Below the pieces are notes generated by a model. That model saw only the letters and a list, made by a program, of their open reading frames with translations. It was not told the DNA's origin and ran no database searches. A stretch of 64,000 nt of DNA from Primula veris (taxonomy: Eukaryota; Streptophyta; Magnoliopsida; Ericales; Primulaceae): NCBI GenBank assembly GCA_963682055.1, contig OY821750.1, positions 33,406,081 through 33,470,080 of the forward strand. Direction: 5' to 3'. Shown here one piece after another: positions 1 through 8,121 of this stretch. The position numbers were made by a program, and so were the translations under genes. The first letter of the stretch is position 1, and each line of letters opens with the position of its first letter.

Positions 1-1880
1 CATCCCGACTTATCCCTCTTACTAGATTTGTCGCCTTTTCTAGGTCTCCCCCTATTTGCTCTCACTTCGGGGTCACTGACGGATTTTCTGGCTGGTACGG
101 TTATCTCTCGGAGTTGTGTTTTCATACGCCGTTTTTCAACATTCGTTTTGCTAGCATAAACACTTTTAAACTCTTCTAGATCACCCTCTACCCCATAATC
201 ATCGGTGTTCCCATTATCATCAATTACATCTAATTTTTTCCAGAATGGATGAATATATTCTAGAGGAAGAGGCTTCCCGAATAAAATATGTTCACTCATA
301 ATATGATGACAAGGTAAACCGTGAGACAATTTAAAACCGCAAGAACAATTCTCATCAGCCTGGCCACTACATTTTCTGTGTTCTTGGAATAATAAATCAA
401 AGGCATAGTGTGTGATATACGACCTAAGATTTATAAATAGAGGCGTTTTTTCAGAATGTGGAAAATAAGACTTGCATTTATCCAACTTCGTCTTAATATC
501 CTCAAACTGTTTTTCTAGAATTCTATTCACCTCTACCCAAACAGTTTCAAGCGTGCCAGTATTAGTGGAAAGGGATCTTTTCAGCTTAGCATGTTGTTGT
601 TCGGCTCGATTGCTAGTTCTGTTACCTAGATGTGTTGTGTGGTTGGTATAGCATGCAACAAACTTTTCAGCATAATCATTTAAAAGCTTGTCTACATACT
701 TAATCACAGCAGGGTACGATTTGTAAGAGGTATTGAAATTAGTTCGGTTATAATTGTACTCCTCTATCGACTCAGAATCAACCAATAAACCCCAATCATC
801 TAAAAACGTTTGCCACTCCTCGTCAGGGATCTTTTTACGGCAGTTTTTCAAAACATTTTTTGCAATATGAAAAGTGCACAAAATATGATGAGAATCGGGA
901 AAAACAACGGATAAAGCATTTGATAAGGCCATTTCCCTGTCGGTTACAAACACCCTAGGTAGTATACACCCCTCCAATGTAACTTTAAATTTTTCCAATG
1001 CCCATATATAACTTTCTTGTGTCTCGTCACTCATGAAAACAAAACCTAAACAATATGTTTGGTTCGTTGATGTCATTCCTACGACTTCTAGAAATGACAT
1101 ATTAAAACGGTTTGTCCTATATGTACAATCCATTAACAAGACATCAGGAAAAGCTTTGAACATCCTTATAGAATCGGGGTGTGCAAAAAACAAGTTCTCA
1201 AGGGAATGGGTTGATGGGTTCATATTATAGTAGAACGTGTAGCGATGGCTATCCAACAAATTAAACAGTTCCTGTATCGGGTTTCTACCATCTCGTTCTT
1301 TAAATTTCAGTCCGGCCAAAAAATTATGTATCGTTTTAGTGTTTGATACATTGTCAGGATTTCTATTTTTAATGGCCTCTAATATTGCACCAACTTTAAA
1401 ACTACTTTGCCTTAAAGTTTTAACAATTTCTTTTTCATCTTGGGTTAAACGAGCACGTCGTGCTTGACCTTGGAGGTAAGTTGGGGGTGGGTGGTTATGT
1501 TGTCCATTTTCTACGTGACACATCCATTCACCATTAACTACGTAACCTTTAATGAAAAATGGACAGTCTTTTTTCTTTGTACCTGATTTTACGGAAGATG
1601 GTTTCTTTTTTTCGTAAACCCCCGATTTATCACACACAATATCAACATACGGTGTCCTGCTCCCATCACCCCCTCCAGACCTACGAATCGTAAGGATGAA
1701 ACCCCAATTTCCAGCCACATCAGCAAGATCAGCAAGCATTTCATCCCTTGTTTCCCAAGTCAATTCATCAACTTCAAAGTGCTCCGAATAATCAGTTAGC
1801 TCATCGTTTGAGCCACTGGATGAATTCGCATTGTTGTTGTTATTCCATTGGTTGTTGTCATAACCATAGTTGTAATTCAT
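1..1880 (-). CDS. MULE (MuDR/FAR1-type) DDE transposase, C-terminus off-window
   Basis: An uninterrupted minus-strand frame of 626 codons runs from ATG at 1880-1878 to the window edge, so the stop is not seen. The N-terminus is Asn-rich (MNYNYGYDNNQW). A WRKY-GCM1/FAR1-like zinc-binding region follows, with C84, C106, C120, H127 and H129 (CHVENGQHNH). The RNase H-like DDE core is present: D251 in LLMDCTYRTNRF, D314 in RVFVTDREMAL, a C-x2-H pair in CTFHIAKN, and E427 in SNRAEQQHAKLK. A SWIM finger lies at about 512-527 (CSCGFKLSHGLPCHH). An AT-hook-like NRGRPRKG sits near 610. All three catalytic acidic residues are intact and no frameshift was noticed, so the gene may be active. In this family the protein cuts and inserts the element at its terminal repeats. 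The upstream region (1881-3284) is packed with repeats and probably holds its promoter. Confidence 0.94.
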   Translation of the reverse strand, partial: MNYNYGYDNNQWNNNNNANSSSGSNDELTDYSEHFEVDELTWETRDEMLADLADVAGNWGFILTIRRSGGGDGSRTPYVDIVCDKSGVYEKKKPSSVKSGTKKKDCPFFIKGYVVNGEWMCHVENGQHNHPPPTYLQGQARRARLTQDEKEIVKTLRQSSFKVGAILEAIKNRNPDNVSNTKTIHNFLAGLKFKERDGRNPIQELFNLLDSHRYTFYYNMNPSTHSLENLFFAHPDSIRMFKAFPDVLLMDCTYRTNRFNMSFLEVVGMTSTNQTYCLGFVFMSDETQESYIWALEKFKVTLEGCILPRVFVTDREMALSNALSVVFPDSHHILCTFHIAKNVLKNCRKKIPDEEWQTFLDDWGLLVDSESIEEYNYNRTNFNTSYKSYPAVIKYVDKLLNDYAEKFVACYTNHTTHLGNRTSNRAEQQHAKLKRSLSTNTGTLETVWVEVNRILEKQFEDIKTKLDKCKSYFPHSEKTPLFINLRSYITHYAFDLLFQEHRKCSGQADENCSCGFKLSHGLPCHHIMSEHILFGKPLPLEYIHPFWKKLDVIDDNGNTDDYGVEGDLEEFKSVYASKTNVEKRRMKTQLREITVPARKSVSDPEVRANRGRPRKGDKSSKRDKSG

Positions 1881-2012
1881 TTTCGGATAGGGTTTGTTTG
1901 TATATTTTATTGGGGAGAAATGAGGATTTTTTTAGAGATTTCCGAAATGTGTTTGTGTTTGATTTTATGGTTTGTTAGAATTGGCAAAATTGAGTCATAT
2001 TTATAGGGTAAG

Positions 2013-2415
2013 TTTACACTACAAACCGTAGATTACTTTTACGGTTTGTAGTGAATTTTTGGTGTAGTCATTTCGAAACTTTAATAATGCATTGAGTAGT
2101 CATTTTCGGATAGGGTTGTCAAATCATAATAATTCAAAAGTGATAAGGTGTTGTCGGAATTATTTTGATAGATATGGTATCCAATGTAATTTACACTACA
2201 AACCGTATATTACTTTTACGGGTTGTAGTTTTTTTTTTGGAGTAGTCATTTCGAAACTTTAATAATGCATTGAGTAGTCATTTTCGGATAGGGTTGTCAA
2301 GTCATAATAATTCAAAAGTGATAATGTGTTGTCGGAATTATTTTGATAGATATGGTATCCAATGTAATTTACACTACAAACCGTATATTACTTTTACGGG
2401 TTGTAGTTTTTTTTT
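2013..2415. repeat. 178-bp tandem repeat upstream of the transposase gene
   Basis: Three successive units start with TTTACACTACAAACCGTA at 2013, 2190 and 2368, a period of 177-178 bp. The first two are full length and the third is truncated. Each unit carries a half-palindrome of the form CCGTA-N-ATTACTTTTACGG and the phrase AGTCATTTTCGGATAGGG. They lie directly upstream of the transposase start codon at 1880, within its likely promoter or 5'UTR. Confidence 0.9.
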
Positions 2416-2483
2416 TTTTTACGTTGTTTACGGTGATTCAGTGCAAAAAGTACATTCGTAAAACGTCGCTGCTCAAATCAGGG

Positions 2484-2600
2484 GTACAAACCGTACATTA
2501 CTTTTACGGTTTGCACAAAATACATGCAAACCGTACATTTAATGTACGGTTTGTATGAAATCTGTACAAACCGTACATTAAATGTACGGTTTGTATGTAT
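2484..2600. repeat. CCGTACATT/AATGTACGG palindrome cluster
   Basis: Three copies of the inverted motif lie at 2491-2510 (diverged right arm, CTTTTACGG), 2531-2550 and 2571-2590. The last two are near-perfect 9+1+9 hairpins (CCGTACATT-A/T-AATGTACGG), flanked by TACAAA on the left and TTTGTA on the right. Only the third base of the arm distinguishes them from the GATT version near the element end. They sit between the telomere-like array and the 178-bp repeats. Confidence 0.88.
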
Positions 2601-2610
2601 TTCAGAATAT

Positions 2611-3113
2611 TTAGGGTTTTTTAGGGTTTAGGGTTTAGGGTTTAGGGTTTAGGGTTTAGGGTTTAGGGTTTAGGGTTTAGGGTTTAGGGTTTGTAATTTA
2701 GGGTTTATGGTTTTTAATATAGGGTTTAGGGTTTAGGGTTTGTAATTTAGGGTTTAGGGTTTATGGTTTGTAATTTAGGGTTTAGGGTTTGTAAATTAGG
2801 GTTTATGGTTTACGGTTTAGATTTTAGGGTTTAGGGTAAGTGGTTTGTAATTTAGGGTTTAGGGTTTAGGGTTAGGGTTTGTAATTTAGGGTTTAGGTTT
2901 CAGGGTTTAGAATTTAGGGTTTAGGGTTTAGGGTGTGTAATTTAGGGTTTAGGGTTTAGGGTTTGTAATTTAGGGTTTAGGGTTTAGGGCTTGTAATTTA
3001 GAGTTTAGGGTTCAAGGTTTAGGGTTTAGGGTTTAGGGTTTAGGGGTTAGGGTTTAGGGGTTAGGGTTTGTAATTTAGGGTTTAGGGTTTAGGGTTTAGG
3101 GTTTAGGGTTTGT
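2611..3113. repeat. Telomere-like (TTTAGGG)n array inside the transposon
   Basis: About 0.5 kb is made of the plant telomere heptamer TTTAGGG, near-perfect at 2611-2690. Further in it is interrupted by recurring variants such as TTTGTAATTTAGGG and TTTATGG. On the minus strand, which is the sense strand of both transposon genes, it reads CCCTAAA, so it presents dozens of telo-box motifs (AAACCCTAA). It occupies the spacer between the 3' end of the PMD gene and the transposase gene. The same array is present in the right copy, so it belongs to the element and is not a chromosome end. Confidence 0.96.
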
Positions 3114-3284
3114 AAAAACTCAATATTGGTCCTAAAACATACAAATCAAACATACGAATCAAATTAAACTTACGAAATTATAACGTACAAATCAAACATA
3201 GAAATCAAATTAAACCTACGAATTTATAATATTCCAACCCTAGCTAATAATAAAACTGACAAATCAAATACAAAAACAGTGCAT

Positions 3285-5633
3285 TTATTTTTTTTTGTAA
3301 CGACTAAATGTTTTAAAGTTGGACATAGGGAGCATCTTTCCCGCCGATGTTAATCTATCGGATGACGGCTCAGCAGACTCTTCGATTTCGTTTAGCTCCG
3401 TACGCCGTCTTTGTCGCTGCTGCGATTCTGGATGCGGCGCACGCTCGTGGGATGTAACTGTCAACCCTCGACTCCAACTGTCGGTTGACTGATGACTAGG
3501 ATGATGCTCGAACGGGACATCATCCTGAACGTAGCCCGACCCAGCAAAAGAAGCACGACGACCATGACCGCTTGAACTCGGACCCGGACCCTGATCTGTA
3601 GTCGGGGGTCGACCTCCACTGGTTCTTCTACCGCCGCTACTAGATTCGCCTTCCCCTCTGCCTCTTTCGTCGGGGCGCCGACAACTTGCCGACCTAGTGT
3701 AATTTCTTGGGTCGTAACGTAGGTCGTCATCACCATCGTCGTCGTCGTCGTCGTCATCGTCATCCTCCCCCTCCGACTGTTCATCAGCTGACCCATACGG
3801 ATTCATACCCATTTCAGCGAACTCCTTACGTAGTAAGTCCACGTCCGTTTTAGATTTCAGCCGTTTGAACGATTTGAAACTGCGGCGCAACATCGCTTTC
3901 TGTAAAAAAAAACAATAAAAAACGATTTATTAGTATTGAAATATACATAAAAAGAAGTAACGATTTATTAGTAAAAAACGATTTAGTAGTTACCATTTTA
4001 TTGAAGACACCCGTATTCTCCCGGAAACCGTGAGGGGGCGGGGCAAGTTCAGGTGGGTTTATGAAGATGCGGGTCCGCTCTCTATACCATTTCATGTAAC
4101 CCGGTGACGTCCCCGTGCCATATTCGCCGTTAATAAGACGGGTGTGGCGGTCATTCCACACGACTATAAATTCTCCGGTTAGTAAAGGCCAGTCGTGTTT
4201 TTGCCCAATCCCATATCTTCTATCCTTGCCGTGACCCTGTCTTGGTTTCCAGATATACGTAGGGACCCGCTGCACAAAACCGAACTGCCTCATGAACCTG
4301 TCCGCGGGGTGGTACTCAATCTTCTCATTACAAATGAGAGGCACAGAACAATGCCACATATACCGGCCCCGCGTGCAGTATTCCGGATACTGATTAAGAT
4401 CCCCGTAAGGTTGCCACACTATCTGTAATCATCAAATTAGAATATATAAACAATGGTTTAAAAATAGACGAGTAATAAATTCTGCGAAGATAAGACCAAT
4501 GCAAACATGTACAACATATAATACGTAAGTTACATATAATACGAAAATTATAATTTACCTGTTCAGGCGACATATTGTCAAACTGGTCACGTATGTGGAC
4601 CACATTATGTCCGTAGACATATGGCGTAAGGTTAGTTTGCCGCCACATCTTCCATCTGTAATATACAAACAAAAACCGATAAACAATAAATATAACCGGC
4701 AGCTAAGTAAATGATAGATGACACAATAATATAAAAAAGCAAATCCAATTCAAAAACTAAATAAATATCATACCTGTAACCGAGGGGGAACCTAGGCAAG
4801 CCCTCCGGTGGCTCGACATCTTCCGGCAGCTCTTCACACGGTCTAACCGGCAGTAGTCTGGTAATCGCCCACATATCCAGAAACATAACCGCCCCGCTTA
4901 CTCCGGTTGTCTTACAACGTACCACCCTGCATAGATTAGCCTCTAACCAGGCCAGAAGAGCTGATCCCCAACTATACTCAGCACATGTGTCAAAATCCTC
5001 CAGAAATGGCAGAGGCCAGAGTGGAATCTGATCACTGCTCTTATCTGAAAACACATGTGCAGCCAGTAATAATAGCATGGCAGCCCTAGACTGATATAGT
5101 AAACGCTCCTCACTAGGGTTGGGGGGTAATTCACCGAAGGTCTGTAACATCCAATCAAGTCTAACTGTCAGACAGTTTTGATCGACTTGATTGTCAGCCG
5201 GCCTAACACCCAACAAACTCTCCATCATAGCCAACCTGCTCGCCTTCGTGTCATTCCGCTCCGACCGGGTCACAGCAAGACCATCCACCCTCAGACCGAG
5301 CATAATCTCTACATCCTGTAAAGATATCCCCAACTCTCCCCCGACAAAATGGAACGTGTGCGACTCATCACGCCACCTATCAACTAAGGCTGTAATCAAC
5401 CCTCGGTCTACGGTATAATTACCTATACTGTAAATACCGTAAAAACCAGCCCTAATGATATTATGAACTACCCTTTCAGGCGTCGGTATCTGCCAACTAT
5501 AATTATAAACCCTAATCTTATTGGCATCTCCTCTACCCGCTTCTCTGCCAGCATCCCAAGTCTTATTAGAAATGTGACCGGTCTGTCGTAAAATACCCAA
5601 CCTCCCTTTAATCTGTGGACCTGGGTCTGTCAT
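3285..5633 (-). CDS. Plant mobile domain (PMD) protein encoded by the transposon, left copy
   Basis: Four exons join in frame: 5633-4774, 4655-4559, 4422-3994 and 3899-3285, giving 2001 nt or 666 aa. All introns are GT-AG. The start is MTDPGPQIKG at 5633. An in-frame ATG at 5696 would add 21 residues derived from minisatellite-like DNA, so it is less likely. Exons 1-3 carry the PMD (aminotransferase-like) fold signature, for example FHFVGGELGISLQDVEIMLG and WALEDM-like downstream positions such as FLDMWAITRLLPVRP. Exon 4 is a low-complexity tail with an acidic Asp run and Ser/Gly/Arg-rich sequence. PMD proteins include Arabidopsis MAIL1 and MAIN, which act in gene expression and silencing, and related domains are known from plant transposons. 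There is no phosphatase domain. Its role in the element is unknown. The encoded protein is identical in the right copy. Confidence 0.92.
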
Positions 5634-5699
5634 CCTAACTATGATAACCAAATATAACTCAATTAATGATAACCAAAAAAATGATAACATAACCAATTA

Positions 5700-7290
5700 A
5701 TGATAACCAAACAATGATAATTCAATGATAACCAAACAATGATGACTCAATTATAACCAATTAATGATAACCAAACACACATTTTTTCATAAACCAAACA
5801 ATAATAATTAAATTTTTTAATGATAACCAAACACACATTTTTTCATAAACCAAACAATAATAATTCAATTTTTTAATCATAACCAAACACACATTTTTCC
5901 ATAAATCAAACAATAATAATTAAATTTTTTAATGATAACCAAACACACATTTTTTCATAAACCAAACAATAATAATTCAATTTTTTAATGATAACCAAAC
6001 ACACATTTTTTCATAAACCAAACAATAATAATTCAATTTTTTAATGATAACCAAACACACATTTTTTCATAAACCAAACAATAATAATTAAATTTTTTAA
6101 TGATAACCAAACACACATTTTTTCATAAACCAAACAATAATAATTCAATTTTTTAATCATAACCAAACACACATTTTTCCATAAATCAAACAATAATAAT
6201 TAAATTTTTTAATGATAACCAAACACACATTTTTTCATAAACCAAACAATAATAATTCAATTTTTTAATGATAACCAAACACACATTTTTTCATAAACCA
6301 AACAATAATAATTCAATTTTTTAATGATAACCAAACACACATTTTTTCATAAACCAAACAATAATAATTAAATTTTTTAATGATAACCAAACACACATTT
6401 TTTCATAAACCAAACAATAATAATTCAATTTTTTAATGATAACCAAACACACATTTTTTCATAAACCAAACAATAATAATTCAATTTTTTAATGATAACC
6501 AAACACACATTTTTTCATAAACCAAACAATAATAATTAAATTTTTTAATGATAACCAAACACACATTTTTTCATAAACCAAACAATAATAATTCAATTTT
6601 TTAATGATAACCAAACACACATTTTTTCATAAACCAAACAATAATAATTCAATTTTTTAATGATAACCAAACACACATTTTTTCATAAACCAAACAATAA
6701 TAATTCAATTTTTTAATGATAACCAAACACACATTTTTTCATAAACCAAACAATAATAATTCAATTTTTTAATGATAACCAAACACACATTTTTTCATAA
6801 ACCAAACAATAATAATTAAATTTTTTAATGATAACCAAACACACATTTTTTCATAAACCAAACAATAATAATTCAATTTTTTAATGATAACCAAACACAC
6901 ATTTTTTCATAAACCAAACAATAATAATTCAATTTTTTAATGATAACCAAACACACATTTTTTCATAAACCAAACAATAATAATTCAATTTTTTAATGAT
7001 AACCAAACACACATTTTTTCATAAACCAAACAATAATAATTCAATTTTTTAATGATAACCAAACACACATTTTTTCATAAACCAAACAATAATAATTCAA
7101 TTTTTTAATGATAACCAAACACACATTTTTTCATAAACCAAACAATAATAATTAAATTTTTTAATGATAACCAAACACACATTTTTTCATAAACCAAACA
7201 ATAATAATTCAATTTTTTAATCATAACCAAACACACATTTTTTCATAAACCAAACAATAATAATTCAATTTTTTAATCATAACCAAACAC
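5700..7290. repeat. 56-bp minisatellite, about 27 units (left copy)
   Basis: The unit contains AATGATAACCAAACACACA and ATAAACCAAACAATAATAAT, with an exact 56-bp spacing (for example 6541 to 6597). Units differ at three diagnostic places: AATTC against AATTA, AATGAT against AATCAT, and TTTTTTCATAAACC against TTTTTCCATAAATC. The order of variants in units 1-5 is repeated in units 6-10, a 280-bp higher-order duplication. The array lies directly upstream of the PMD start codon. The short motif AATGATAACCAA between 5640 and 5760 looks like the seed. Confidence 0.95.
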
Positions 7291-7320
7291 ATTCTCAACA
7301 ATTCAAATTAACCAAACAAA

Positions 7321-7632
7321 ATAAAAAAACATGCAAAAATGGGACAAATATCAACAATTATTAAAATTTCTATAATTAATATAAACAAACAACAAACAAT
7401 TATATATAGCTAAGTGAATTATGGTTTTACATATTTTATATATTTTTACCTATTTTACAAATTAAAATTACAAAAAATAAAAAAACATGCAAAAATGGGA
7501 CAAATATCAACAATTATTAAAATTTCTATAATTAATATAAACAAACAACAAACAATGATATATAGCTAAAGTGAATTATGGATTTGCATATTTTATATAT
7601 TTTTTCCTTTTTTACAAATTTAAATTACACAA
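7321..7632. repeat. 156-bp tandem duplication in the element
   Basis: Two units start with ATAAAAAAACATGCAAAAAT at 7321 and 7477. The second is slightly diverged, with an extra A near 7569 and ATGGATTTGC in place of ATGGTTTTAC. Both units are also present in the right copy (about 59838-60148). The duplication therefore predates the split of the two copies. Confidence 0.85.
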
Positions 7633-7845
7633 AATACATAATAAATTAGAGAATAAAAGATATACCCTTGAATTATGGATAAGTTTGATTGATGATTTGG
7701 GGTTTTTTGTTAATAAAGTTGATAGTTAATGTGGTTGATTGATTTGGGTGATTTTTTGGGTTGAAAATTGGGGGTTTTTGAGAGAAAGAGAGAGAATGTA
7801 GTATAAAAAATGTTTTTTTTTAAAAAAAAACGTAAGTTTCTGTTT

Positions 7846-7939
7846 TTCAGGGACCTGCTGTGTAATTTTGGCGCAGGGACTGACTGTGTAATTCTGAAAA
7901 GCAGGGACTGACTGTGTAATTTCTACAGAAATTACACAG
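7846..7939. repeat. Subterminal direct repeats and 28-bp palindrome
   Basis: Three direct repeats of CAGGGAC(C)TG(A)CTGTGTAATT start near 7848, 7873 and 7902. The last runs into a perfect 13+2+13 palindrome at 7912-7939 (CTGTGTAATTTCT, then AC, then its reverse complement). Arrays of this kind near transposon ends are often transposase binding sites. That role is inferred here. Confidence 0.8.
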
Positions 7940-8081
7940 ACCGTAGATTAAATCTACGGTCTACAGTGTTTCACTGTAAACCGTAGATTTAATCTACGGT
8001 TTGAATTAAACTAATGCAAACCGTAGATTAAATCTACGGTTTACAGTGAAACACTGTAGACCGTAGATTTAATCTACGGTC
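7939..8081. repeat. 143-bp near-perfect palindrome near the element terminus
   Basis: The whole segment folds on itself around 8010 with only two mispaired positions near the centre. It is built from four copies of CCGTAGATT-A/T-AATCTACGG (7941, 7981, 8021, 8061), each itself a hairpin. The outer ones are joined by TACAGTGTTTCACTGTA, another small palindrome. It ends 40 bp inside the terminus at 8121. The right copy has the same structure at 59389-59531. Confidence 0.95.
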
Positions 8082-8121
8082 ATTGCGTTTTTTCAGCATT
8101 TTTGAAGTTTAAAAAGTCACC

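Larger units (their letters stand above)
1..8121 (-). mobile_element. MULE DNA transposon carrying a PMD gene, left copy (partial)
   Basis: This is a Mutator-like element whose two genes read on the minus strand. Its inner terminus is placed at 8121. Homology with the inverted copy at the right of the window is essentially complete up to GTCACC at 8116-8121 (GGTGAC at 59349-59354) and then stops abruptly. The other end lies before position 1. From the inner end outward it contains subterminal palindromes, a 156-bp tandem duplication, a 56-bp minisatellite, the four-exon PMD gene, a telomere-like array, palindrome clusters, 178-bp repeats and the transposase gene. The first flanking nine bases, CTCATATAT (8122-8130), are the predicted target-site duplication; the partner copy is outside the window. 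The superfamily call rests on the transposase (FAR1/MuDR type). The terminus is inferred from homology breakdown, not from a seen pair of terminal repeats. Confidence 0.92.

Noticed and set aside
2611..3113. True chromosome end or healed telomere
   Set aside because: The array lies at the same place inside both transposon copies, is internally diverged and has normal sequence on both sides.
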